From assembly GCA_018666155.1 (NCBI GenBank), contig JABJAH010000045.1:1-35188 (forward strand): DNA of 35,188 nucleotides. The letters are read 5' to 3'. The translations under genes were made by a program, and so were the position numbers. The notes below the pieces were generated by a model that worked only from the letters and a program-made list of their open reading frames with translations, had not been told where the DNA came from and did no database searches. Source of the stretch: Rhodospirillaceae bacterium (lineage in GTDB: Bacteria; Pseudomonadota; Alphaproteobacteria; Rhodospirillales; Rhodospirillaceae). This document shows, piece by piece, positions 24,434 through 32,423 of the stretch (the stretch's first letter is position 1; the number at the start of each line of letters is the position of its first letter).

Positions 24434-25300
24434 ATGAGCCGGGCCCCGTTCAGTCAATCTGATTTGTCCTTTGCGGTCGGACCGAAGTTTCAAACGGTGT
24501 GGGGGTTGCGAGAGGCCGCTGTGTTTACCTTGGAGGGGGTTGGTGTTAGTGCATTTCTCGGATTTGCCTTAACCGGTCAAATCGTCGGTATGGCATGTGC
24601 ATTGGCCGCGGTGATCGTGGCCGTGTTTTTATTGCTATCCCATTTGGGTAAACCGATGGTGGCCTGGCGTGCAATCGTCAACGTGCGCCGATCATGGATC
24701 AGTCGTGGCACGGTGGCGATTGGTTTGTTCTGTGTCCTCGGGGCGCTCTATATAGCGGGATCGACTACGCCAGTCCTAGTTCCGGTAGAAGGTATTCAAA
24801 CACCGCTGCTCTACATGGTCGCGCTAGTAGGGTTATTTATTCTTCTGTACCCCGGCCTGGCGATGGCTGCCTCGGCTGGTGTGGCGTTCTGGACCACGCC
24901 ACTTCTTCCCATTCTATCTTTGTTGCAGGGAGTGGCCTCCGGATTCTTCGTGGTCTTGGCGACAGTTGATAGTGAGGCCATGGCTTCGCTGACGTCTCAA
25001 CTGCCTCAAATCGGCTTTGGTCTCATCGCCGCTTTGGCCATTTTCATGATTGTCTACGCGGTCGTCATGCTACGGCGCGGCGGGGCTGCGGCGCTGTCTT
25101 CAACCTATTTAGTCCGGAAAAATCCGTTGGCTTTTTGGGCATTGTCGGTCGGATTAGGCCTGGCGCTGCCATGCATCGTATTGCTGGCCGATATTCAATG
25201 GGGACTGATTGTCACCATCGCGGCGATTGGGCGTCTCGTGGGCGATGTCGCGTTTCGCTACACGATTCTAAAAGTCGGCTCTTTTGAGTCTGTGATTTAG
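24434..25300 (+). CDS. NrfD/DmsC-type quinone-interacting membrane anchor
   Basis: The 288-residue protein has about eight hydrophobic transmembrane segments. The stretch LLSHLGKPMVAWRAIVNVRRSWISRG is the typical helix-loop motif of DmsC/NrfD anchors, which exchange electrons between menaquinone or ubiquinone and a ferredoxin-like subunit. Together with the next two genes it makes a three-subunit iron-sulfur molybdoenzyme. The gene order is anchor, catalytic subunit, ferredoxin. It begins 39 bp after the binding-protein gene and ends 23 bp before the catalytic subunit. SoeC of cytoplasmic sulfite dehydrogenases is one known relative of this type; the match is at the level of fold and motif only. 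Confidence 0.85.
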   Translation: MSRAPFSQSDLSFAVGPKFQTVWGLREAAVFTLEGVGVSAFLGFALTGQIVGMACALAAVIVAVFLLLSHLGKPMVAWRAIVNVRRSWISRGTVAIGLFCVLGALYIAGSTTPVLVPVEGIQTPLLYMVALVGLFILLYPGLAMAASAGVAFWTTPLLPILSLLQGVASGFFVVLATVDSEAMASLTSQLPQIGFGLIAALAIFMIVYAVVMLRRGGAAALSSTYLVRKNPLAFWALSVGLGLALPCIVLLADIQWGLIVTIAAIGRLVGDVAFRYTILKVGSFESVI

Positions 25301-25323
25301 GGTAGGGTGGGGAAACAGTCTGA

Positions 25324-27900
25324 ATGTCCGAGCCAACGAAGCAAATAAAATTTGAAGACGACACGTGGACACCCTCTGTTTGTATGGGGTGTTACAACTG
25401 TTGTGGCATCAAGATTCATCGTGTTGAAGACAAGATCGTTGATGTGATCGGGGACCCGGCTGCGCCGAATTCGCGGGGGTACATATGTGCCAAAGGGAAG
25501 GCAAGATTTCTTGATCTATATGATCCAAAACGGCTGACCCAACCCCTTAAGCGAGGCAATCCAAAAAAAGGGCTCGGAGAAGATCCAGAGTGGCAGGAAA
25601 TTTCTTGGGATGAGGCACTGGAAACGGTCGCCACACGTCTCAAGTTGGTGCGTGAGGATGACCCACGTAAGCTGGTGCTCGCGCACTTCGACATGCCCGG
25701 TTACGGTATTTCGAAAGCCTTTGGTGCCGCGTTTGGAACGCCTAATCTTCATTGGAACCGGGCTGACTATTGCGGCGCTGCACCTCACATGGCGCATTTG
25801 CTTTTGAATGGATCGTTCAACGGCGAGCTCGATTTCGAACGCTGTAATTACATCGTACTGTGGGGAACCCAACTCGGCGCCCTCGCTGAAACGATCCCCT
25901 TGCACACCGCAGATATGATGGCCGATGCGCGCGCCCGGGGTGCAAAATTGGTGGTCATCGACCCGTTCTGCAGCAATGCGGCGGCTAAGGCAGAGGATTG
26001 GATTCCGATTAAACCAGGAACCGATGGCGCTTTGGCATTGTCGATGCTCAACGTCTTGTTGAACGAGCTTGGTCTCTATGATGTGCCCTTCCTAAAAGAG
26101 AAGACCAACGCGCCATATCTGATTGGTGCAGATGGCCACTATGTTCGCCACGAATCATCAAACAAACCGTTGGTCTGGGATTCCATCGATCACACCGCCA
26201 AGGCCTTTGATGACCCAAGTTTAAAAGATGTGGCCTTGGACGGCGAAGTGACTATTGGTGGTGCTCCGGCCCAGCCATCCTTCCAGAAAGTGAAGGAGCA
26301 CTTGAAGCAGTTTGATGTTGAGGCTGCGTCTCGCGTTACCACCGTTCCCGCTGAAAAAATTCGGAGCCTGACCGAGGAATTTGCCAAGGCGGCAATGATT
26401 GGGGCGACGGTCAACATAGATGGACATGACTTGCCGCTACGACCGGCGGCGATACATTTCAAGCGGGGCTCGGGTGCTCATAAGGGCGGTGCCCATACAA
26501 CGCTAGCGATCCATATGCTCAACCTTATGGTCGGAAACTTGGATGTGCCTGGTGGCCAGCGCGGCGTTAATCCTATCGGGCCATTTTGGGCGCCGGAGCA
26601 GGACGACGACGGTATGTTGGTGCCGGCGCAGCATATCGCCAAGTACCACAAGCCTTATCCGCCAAGGCAACCAAAGATTCCCGAAACGTTGGACCTCAAC
26701 GAACTTTTTCCAAGCGCCTTGTTCACCCGGGGTATGTTCGCTTGGGGCATTCGTGATCCCGAGCACTTTGGCATCGACTACACGCCAGAAATTTTACTGC
26801 ACGGCCGGACCAATTTGATGATGAACAGTCACAACCCGGAAGCCATGTCCGAGGTTTTGGCGAAAATCCCGCTTCAGGTTTCTTTTTCAACGTTTATCGA
26901 TGAGACGACAGAATTTGCCGATATCGTGCTGCCTGACAGTCATGATTTTGAGCGCTGGGATCTCTTTCCGGCCAATGATCCCTACGCGTTCATCGCGCCC
27001 GGCCCGGGTGAATGGTATTGGCTGATGCGCCAACAGGCTATTGCGCCACCCGACGGCGCACGCCCATGGACGGAAGTGTATCTCGACCTGGCCGAGCGTG
27101 CTGGATTCATCGACGAGCTGTTTGCACACGGTAAGACCATGTGGAATATCGATGAGCGGCATGCGCTAGAAAAGGGAAAGCGACACACCGTTAAAGATAT
27201 CGCGGAGCGGCAGGCCAAATCGTTGATCGGCGACGACTTTAGCTTCGATCAGCTCACCGAGAGCTCGTGCATGATCACCCGGGAAAAAACCATTGAAGAG
27301 GCTTATCCCCGTCCGTTTATGAAGGCACGGGTGCCCGTGTACCTGGAGCATTTGATTGATACTGGTGAGCAAGTCGGGCAGGTCGTTGAGGAACTTGGTA
27401 TCGAGTGGGACTTGCGCCCCTATAACCCGCTTCTCCAATATTTCCCGTGTCATGCCCACTCTGAACCGGACGCGGACTTCGATCTGCATGTTGTGAACTT
27501 CAAAGTGCCGTTCATTACCTTCTCGGTGACGTCTGAGAATTTATGGATTGATGAAATTAGCCAGGCCAACCCCTACACCCACAACGTCATGATCAACACC
27601 AAGACGGCTAAAGCTAAAGGTCTAAAGGACGGTGACCGGATCAGAATTTCATCTCACCATGCCGACGGCGAGGGCACGGTTAAAGTAACAGAACTGATTC
27701 ACCCTAGCTGTATCGGTATTCCATCCACACTCGGCCACTGGGCGCGGGCCTACTCTGTTTCGAAATATAAAGGCACCGGCTTCAACAACTTTTTACCGGC
27801 CCCCGATGTCGCTTATATAGATACGTTAAGCGGTCAGACCGATTCCTGTGTCTGTGTTAAAGTCGAAAAACTGTCTCCCGCGAAAAGGACTCAGCCATGA
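25324..27900 (+). CDS. Molybdopterin oxidoreductase catalytic subunit, cytoplasm-facing
   Basis: The 858-residue protein is a DMSO-reductase-superfamily catalytic subunit. A [4Fe-4S] site C-x2-C-x3-C-x27-C is made by C20, C23, C27 and C55. C150 in NRADYCGAAPH is the likely molybdenum ligand. The cofactor-binding domains include VVIDPFCSNAAAKAEDWIPIKPGTDGALAL, FADIVLPDSHDFERWD and the C-terminal MINTKTAKAKGLKDGDRIRI domain. It has no Tat signal at the N-terminus (MSEPTKQIKFEDD), so it should stay in the cytoplasm, unlike PsrA, PhsA or DmsA. This and the anchor type recall SoeA, which is larger (about 950 residues). Formate dehydrogenase is unlikely because the residue after the ligand is Gly and not His. 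The substrate is unknown. Its stop overlaps the ferredoxin start by four bases. Confidence 0.93.
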   Translation: MSEPTKQIKFEDDTWTPSVCMGCYNCCGIKIHRVEDKIVDVIGDPAAPNSRGYICAKGKARFLDLYDPKRLTQPLKRGNPKKGLGEDPEWQEISWDEALETVATRLKLVREDDPRKLVLAHFDMPGYGISKAFGAAFGTPNLHWNRADYCGAAPHMAHLLLNGSFNGELDFERCNYIVLWGTQLGALAETIPLHTADMMADARARGAKLVVIDPFCSNAAAKAEDWIPIKPGTDGALALSMLNVLLNELGLYDVPFLKEKTNAPYLIGADGHYVRHESSNKPLVWDSIDHTAKAFDDPSLKDVALDGEVTIGGAPAQPSFQKVKEHLKQFDVEAASRVTTVPAEKIRSLTEEFAKAAMIGATVNIDGHDLPLRPAAIHFKRGSGAHKGGAHTTLAIHMLNLMVGNLDVPGGQRGVNPIGPFWAPEQDDDGMLVPAQHIAKYHKPYPPRQPKIPETLDLNELFPSALFTRGMFAWGIRDPEHFGIDYTPEILLHGRTNLMMNSHNPEAMSEVLAKIPLQVSFSTFIDETTEFADIVLPDSHDFERWDLFPANDPYAFIAPGPGEWYWLMRQQAIAPPDGARPWTEVYLDLAERAGFIDELFAHGKTMWNIDERHALEKGKRHTVKDIAERQAKSLIGDDFSFDQLTESSCMITREKTIEEAYPRPFMKARVPVYLEHLIDTGEQVGQVVEELGIEWDLRPYNPLLQYFPCHAHSEPDADFDLHVVNFKVPFITFSVTSENLWIDEISQANPYTHNVMINTKTAKAKGLKDGDRIRISSHHADGEGTVKVTELIHPSCIGIPSTLGHWARAYSVSKYKGTGFNNFLPAPDVAYIDTLSGQTDSCVCVKVEKLSPAKRTQP

Positions 27901-28517
27901 GCAAGTATGGCATGGTGATGGACCTCGACCGTTGCATTGGCTGCAACGCCTGCGTTATCGCCTGTAAGGTTGAGCACAACACTCCGGCGGGAATCAATTT
28001 CACCAAAATATTGGAATATGAAACCGGCACGTACCCTGATGCGGGTCGCCAGTTTCTCCCCGTGATGTGCAACCACTGCGATGACGCGCCGTGTATTGAT
28101 GTGTGCCCCACTAAGGCGACCTACGCTCGGGAACAAGACGGCATCGTCCTGGTCGACTGGGATAAGTGTATCGGCTGTGGAGCGTGTGTTCTGGCCTGTC
28201 CCTACGATCAGCGCTTCCAGGTGTTCGACGAGCGTACGATGTTTCCCGGTGGCACCACCGACTTTCAGCGTCCAGATGTGCAACGCGCCGATACGGGCGC
28301 TGTGGCGAAATGCGATTTTTGTTACCACCGTATTGATGAGGGGCGTGAACCGGCCTGCGTCGAAGTTTGCCCAACCAAAGCCCGCATATTCGGCGTAACA
28401 GATGGCAGCGATCCGGAGAGAAGTTTGGATCATCTCATTGAGCAGGACAGCACTACGACGTTGCTACCCGAAAAAGGGACGAAACCGTCCGTGTACTACG
28501 TCAGTCGAGGAGAATAA
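27897..28517 (+). CDS. Four-cluster ferredoxin subunit of the molybdoenzyme
   Basis: The 206-residue protein is a DmsB/PsrB/SoeB-type electron-transfer subunit. Sixteen cysteines form four [4Fe-4S] sites: C13/C16/C19/C23, C58/C61/C66/C70, C91/C94/C97/C101 and C139/C142/C154/C158. It would carry electrons between the catalytic subunit and the NrfD/DmsC-like membrane anchor. It has no signal peptide, consistent with a cytoplasmic complex. The start overlaps the stop of the catalytic subunit as ATGA, with AAGGA upstream, and the nitrilase-fusion gene begins two bases after its stop. All of this points to one transcript and coupled translation. Confidence 0.95.
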   Translation: MSKYGMVMDLDRCIGCNACVIACKVEHNTPAGINFTKILEYETGTYPDAGRQFLPVMCNHCDDAPCIDVCPTKATYAREQDGIVLVDWDKCIGCGACVLACPYDQRFQVFDERTMFPGGTTDFQRPDVQRADTGAVAKCDFCYHRIDEGREPACVEVCPTKARIFGVTDGSDPERSLDHLIEQDSTTTLLPEKGTKPSVYYVSRGE

Positions 28518-28519
28518 CG

Positions 28520-30511
28520 ATGCTTGTTATGACACAGCAGCCGTGGTCTGCAGACGCCGTCACTGATTTGGATGGCTTGTTAACAGCAGCGCAGGATGAA
28601 CGGAAGCGTGCCGATGATCCTCTGCTTGTGCTGCTTCCTCTCGGTGACGGCAACGGCAAACCTAAAGCGGAGGGTGGCACGTTCAAAGCGCTCGGTTCCT
28701 TAGCGAAGACGCATCACACATATATAGCGGGCGGTGTATCTGTCCTGCCGAAGGGGAACAAAACGCCTCAAACCATTGGGTTTCTGTTCGGGCCAGATGG
28801 CAAACTTCTTCTCAGAACGCCCAAAGTTACACCGGACTATTTGACCGGGTTTAGCGATACGACGTGTGAGTTGGGCAAGAAGGCTAAATTTCCGACGGTT
28901 AAAACCCCATTGGGTGTTATCGGCCTTCTCGTCGGCGAAGATATTTTCCAAACCCAATTGGGTCGTGCCCTGACGTGGAATGGCGCAGAAATAATTCTCA
29001 ATCCCGCCATCGAGCGGCGTGATTACAGTTACGAGGCCCGCCTCAACGCCCGTCTGGTGCGGGCTTACGAAAACCTGTCGTATGTTGCGACGGCAACGCC
29101 TAGCCACGTTACCAAAAATGGGCAAACTGTTTCTCTTCCACCAGGCAGTGGATTCTGGACATGGACCTACCGCCAATTGCGTATCGGAAAAGACGAAACA
29201 TTTCTGGCTGCAGAAGCGGATATCGAAACGTTGCGTATTCGTCGGCAGAACCCTTACTACAACCCACCGGTTCATGTGCGGGCTAACCTGTACGTCAAAG
29301 GCTTTGACGCGGTCAAAGAACAACAGCCCAAACGGGCATTGCCTAAAACCAAAGCCGGCTGGATCAAAGAGGCGGATCTAAGAACGGTAGCGCAAGCGAA
29401 GCGCAATGCTCTCATCGGTCCGCGCGAGGACAACTACGACGTGCTGGTGGTTCAACCCGAACCTCGGTTTATTCAAAAACGCACAGAAGATCCAAAGGCG
29501 ATCATTCAGCGGAATTTGGAAGACGCGCTCTCGATCACCGAACGTGCCGCGTCGGGACCGACAACGCGCTTGCTGTGTTACCCAGAGTTTTTCTTGCACG
29601 GCCAGGGCGGATATGGGCGGCGAACGCCGGCGACGTTTGAGCGTATTGCCATTTCATTTCCTGGGCCGGAGTCCGATCAACTCGGCGAATTCTGTGCGAA
29701 AAATAAGGTCTATATTGCAGGGTCTGCTTTGGAAAAAGATCCGAAGTTTCCGGGGCGCGTGTTCAATTGCGCATTCATCATCAATGACAGTGGCGACCTC
29801 ATCCACCGGTACCGAAAGATTCATTGCGCTGACGTCTGGGGCTTTTTCCCAGACTGCACACCGGGAAGTATTTTTACCCAATACGTCGACACCTTTGGCT
29901 ACGACTATCTGTTCCCGGTCGCGGATACGCCGCTTGGTAAATTAGCGACGATGGTGTGTTTTGATCACACCGTTGGTGAGACAGCGCGCATGTTGGTGCA
30001 CAAGGGCGCGGAGGTGATCATTCATTGCACCTCCGATCCCCATGGGGCGGACCGGCTGCCCTGGGAGTTAACCCGCCAAACCCGCGGATTTGAGAACACG
30101 GCCTATATTCTCGCGCCCCGAAATGGCGGCGAATATCTTGACCCCGATAGCGTACACCCTAGCGTGCTAGAGCGCGGACATAGCCGGATTATTCATTTCG
30201 ACGGCTCGGTGATGGGAGAAATCGATACGGCAGGCAGAGCCTTCATGTCAGGTTCTCTGGACCTAAAAGAATTGCGCCGCGCCCGCCAAGATACGGCGAT
30301 GAATTCTCTCATTTGGGATGACCCCGGAGCTTATAGCAGCGTCTATGCCAAGGATATCGGCATGCCACTCGATGTATGGGCCGGTGATCCCTATGTGAAT
30401 CCTTATACCGGCTACAAACAGTTGCGTGACGTGTTGGAGCGTTACAACAAGACCGGGGTCTATCAACCGCCAGAAACAGAGGTCGACTTCGGAGTCAGAA
30501 CCGGAATCTGA
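28520..30511 (+). CDS. Tandem nitrilase-fold fusion protein, C-terminal half intact
   Basis: This 663-residue protein contains two carbon-nitrogen hydrolase (nitrilase) folds. The second half (about 310-600) has the full triad: E356 in LLCYPEFFLHG, K433 in HRYRKIH and C480 in ATMVCFDHT. The first half (about 1-270) keeps the fold order and K102 in RTPKV, but Leu-41 follows the proline where the catalytic Glu is expected (LLPLGD) and G139 is at the cysteine position (LLVGEDIF), so it is probably inactive and structural or regulatory. Nitrilase-fold enzymes hydrolyse nitriles, amides, carbamoyl compounds or make acyl-amide transfers. It starts two bases after the ferredoxin gene with GGAG upstream, so it belongs to the molybdoenzyme operon. 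No signal peptide is present. A tail of about 60 residues after the second domain is unassigned. Confidence 0.88.
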   Translation: MLVMTQQPWSADAVTDLDGLLTAAQDERKRADDPLLVLLPLGDGNGKPKAEGGTFKALGSLAKTHHTYIAGGVSVLPKGNKTPQTIGFLFGPDGKLLLRTPKVTPDYLTGFSDTTCELGKKAKFPTVKTPLGVIGLLVGEDIFQTQLGRALTWNGAEIILNPAIERRDYSYEARLNARLVRAYENLSYVATATPSHVTKNGQTVSLPPGSGFWTWTYRQLRIGKDETFLAAEADIETLRIRRQNPYYNPPVHVRANLYVKGFDAVKEQQPKRALPKTKAGWIKEADLRTVAQAKRNALIGPREDNYDVLVVQPEPRFIQKRTEDPKAIIQRNLEDALSITERAASGPTTRLLCYPEFFLHGQGGYGRRTPATFERIAISFPGPESDQLGEFCAKNKVYIAGSALEKDPKFPGRVFNCAFIINDSGDLIHRYRKIHCADVWGFFPDCTPGSIFTQYVDTFGYDYLFPVADTPLGKLATMVCFDHTVGETARMLVHKGAEVIIHCTSDPHGADRLPWELTRQTRGFENTAYILAPRNGGEYLDPDSVHPSVLERGHSRIIHFDGSVMGEIDTAGRAFMSGSLDLKELRRARQDTAMNSLIWDDPGAYSSVYAKDIGMPLDVWAGDPYVNPYTGYKQLRDVLERYNKTGVYQPPETEVDFGVRTGI

Positions 30512-30516
30512 TCTGT

Positions 30517-31572
30517 TTACTCGGCGGCTTCCTTTTCTGGCGTTGCGCGTGGCGGAATAATTTTTTGATCAGCCATGTTGTCGAGCGCGAGTTGATAGTT
30601 TTCCTGGATACGCGCTGATGAATCCATCACTTCGTCGGCAAATTGGTTGGGCGGGTAGAAGCTCGCGGTGTTGTAAACCGGGAGATACATTTCTATCCGG
30701 TTGCGGATGAGTCGATTGAAGCCGCCTGCTTTTGAGCGCAACCGACGCAAGCCTTCGACGTCAATAAAGGTGGCGGCCCGGGTACATTCACCCATTCCTG
30801 CTTCCGCCAACACTCTGCCGTCATAGTCAAAAATCTTGGAACGGCCCTGGCATTCGTTCTCTGCGTAAGGCGCGTTCAGAATCCCAGCCGTATTACTCGA
30901 TACGAGATACATCATGTTTTCCGAGGCCCGAACTGTCTTTGCCGATTGCCAGCCGTTGTTATCTGCGGCACCAAAGTCTGAGGTCGGGTGAAGCAAGACC
31001 TCTGCTCCGCGAAACATGAACATGCGGGCCGCTTCAGGGAACATGATTTCCCCACAGGGCATCATCGCGATCCGGCCCAATTCTGTATCAGCAACAGGAA
31101 ACGCGCCCTCGATACCGACCGTATCAAAATAGTGATCCATGAAATCGTGGGGTGAGCCAGCGTGCGCGGTGTTGACCCGGCGATACTTGAGAATGATGTC
31201 ACCAGAGGTATCAATCAGAAAGCTGGTGTTGAAGTATCTGCCCGGGAACAGCGGGTCTCGCCAATACCCATTGGCCCCGATGAAAATCCCAAGCTCTTGG
31301 GCAAGCTTTTGCAGGCGTTCAGTTTCCGGCCCTGGCAAGTCGAGGCAGGCTTTCTCAATCCAGGCTGCGGCAGATTCGCCGACCGGAAAGCCCTGTAACG
31401 CGAATTCAGGAAAGAGAACGAGTTTGGTGCCGCCTCGCGCCTGGCCGCGAATCAGTTGTTCCCAGCGATCAAGTCGCAAATTGACGACACCCATCGCTTC
31501 TTCGCGGTTGGAACAGCTATTTAGGGCATGGGTGTAGGTCTGCATGCAGGCGACGCGCCAGGGTTCAATCAT
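30517..31572 (-). CDS. Nitrilase-fold amidohydrolase, triad lysine replaced by arginine
   Basis: The 351-residue protein resembles the second half of the adjacent fusion closely (FPGR-FN, SGD-I, DT-G and FPVADT-LG segments in the same order). E56 in LFPEFALQG and C173 in MMPCGEIMFPE are in place, but at the lysine position the motif reads KYRRVN with R132 where YRK is usual. Activity is therefore uncertain. The ATG at 31572 is preferred over an upstream TTG because AGGAG lies seven bases before it. The gene converges with the fusion gene, the stop codons being only five bases apart. It probably arose from the same ancestor by duplication. A role in the same amide or nitrile metabolism is inferred. 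Confidence 0.9.
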   Translation of the reverse strand: MIEPWRVACMQTYTHALNSCSNREEAMGVVNLRLDRWEQLIRGQARGGTKLVLFPEFALQGFPVGESAAAWIEKACLDLPGPETERLQKLAQELGIFIGANGYWRDPLFPGRYFNTSFLIDTSGDIILKYRRVNTAHAGSPHDFMDHYFDTVGIEGAFPVADTELGRIAMMPCGEIMFPEAARMFMFRGAEVLLHPTSDFGAADNNGWQSAKTVRASENMMYLVSSNTAGILNAPYAENECQGRSKIFDYDGRVLAEAGMGECTRAATFIDVEGLRRLRSKAGGFNRLIRNRIEMYLPVYNTASFYPPNQFADEVMDSSARIQENYQLALDNMADQKIIPPRATPEKEAAE

Positions 31573-31665
31573 TTGTCCGCTCCTCAATTTTGGTTACCGG
31601 ATTATGGACCACCATTATGTGGTGTAAAGCAAACGACCTCGGGTGTGTGCTTCGTACCGCCCACG

Positions 31666-31743
31666 GATGACAAACCATTCCAATACTTCAAGACGTTACT
31701 AGAAATGATCCGCCTCACCGTGATGACGTACATACGTCGCTAG
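31666..31743 (+). mobile_element. Remnant of an IS6-type transposase N-terminus
   Basis: The plus strand encodes DDKPFQYFKTLLEMIRLTVM then TYIRR and a stop. This resembles the start of IS6-family transposases of the type PFRYFKxxPEIIRLAVMMYIR. A second fragment with the same motif lies at 34282-34428 on the other strand, and the two share about 13 of 23 residues. Only about 25 codons remain and no inverted repeat could be identified. It lies in the 184-bp gap between the nitrilase and GST genes. Confidence 0.6.
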
Positions 31744-31756
31744 TTGGAGCGGTAAT

Positions 31757-32413
31757 TCAGGTGGAGGGAAATGCGGGCTCGTCCATGCCGCTTTCCCAGG
31801 TCGGATATTTGTCCATCACGCGCAGAAATCGATCCGACTCAAGAATACTTTGTAACCAGTTTTGAATACCGGGCAGGTCGAGGGCGTTGAACCAGTCTCT
31901 ATCATTGTTGGCAAACTGCCGAATAAACGGCGAGATTGCTGCATCGGCAAATGTAAAATCATTGCCGCACAGATAGGTGGTTTTCAATAGTCGCGCGTTC
32001 AGTTTTTCTAAAAATGCCAAACCCTGGGTACGATAATAGAGCGGGTCTGAATTTTCGTAACGCGTCGGATATTTATAGCGATCCAGGGCATCCTTAAACG
32101 GCTCATCGTTTTCGGCAATCAGCGCATTAAAATCATCGCCGTCATCATTCAGAGGCGCCAGCCACCCTTCCGGATCGTTACTGCCGAGCGCCCAGCGCAT
32201 GATTTCCAGGCTTTCCTCAATGACCCGTTCATCCGGTAACACCAATACGGGCACAGTACCCTTCGGCGAAGCCGTAATCATTTCAGGCGGCTTGTCGCGC
32301 AAGACAACCTCGCGCAATGCGCATGTCTGGCCGCTCGCAACAATCGCCATGCGCGCCCGCATTGCATAGGGGCATCGCCGAAAGGAATACAGAATGGGCA
32401 CTTCGCTTGGCAT
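31757..32413 (-). CDS. Glutathione S-transferase family protein
   Basis: The 218-residue protein has a thioredoxin-like N-terminal domain beginning MPSEVPILYSFRRCPYAMRAR, with C14 in a CPYA motif, then SPKGTVPVLVLPDERVIEESLEIMRW, the glutathione-binding segment of GSTs. The C-terminal helical domain includes GNDFTFADAAISPFIRQF. CPYA in place of the usual Tyr/Ser suggests a Cys-type enzyme acting on disulfides or conjugates (beta- or omega-like). The start is ATG 32413 (GAG eight bases upstream); ATG 32431 adds six residues and would overlap the end of trhO by eight bases. Either way it is coupled to trhO. Longer in-frame starts reach into trhO coding sequence and are rejected. Confidence 0.87.
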   Translation of the reverse strand: MPSEVPILYSFRRCPYAMRARMAIVASGQTCALREVVLRDKPPEMITASPKGTVPVLVLPDERVIEESLEIMRWALGSNDPEGWLAPLNDDGDDFNALIAENDEPFKDALDRYKYPTRYENSDPLYYRTQGLAFLEKLNARLLKTTYLCGNDFTFADAAISPFIRQFANNDRDWFNALDLPGIQNWLQSILESDRFLRVMDKYPTWESGMDEPAFPST

Positions 32414-32423
32414 GCCGCTCACA

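Noticed and set aside
25324..27900. Formate dehydrogenase as identity of the molybdoenzyme, fed by formamide hydrolysis
   Set aside because: The residue after the likely Mo ligand is Gly and not the His typical of formate dehydrogenases, and nothing else supports formate chemistry.
27891..28433. 180-residue minus-strand frame opposite the ferredoxin gene
   Set aside because: The plus strand encodes an intact four-cluster ferredoxin with 16 ordered cysteines; the opposite frame is a codon-bias shadow.
31528..31743. 71-residue plus-strand frame
   Set aside because: Its first part is antisense to the nitrilase gene and upstream region; only the last 25 codons carry a recognisable IS6-like motif, which is reported as a remnant.
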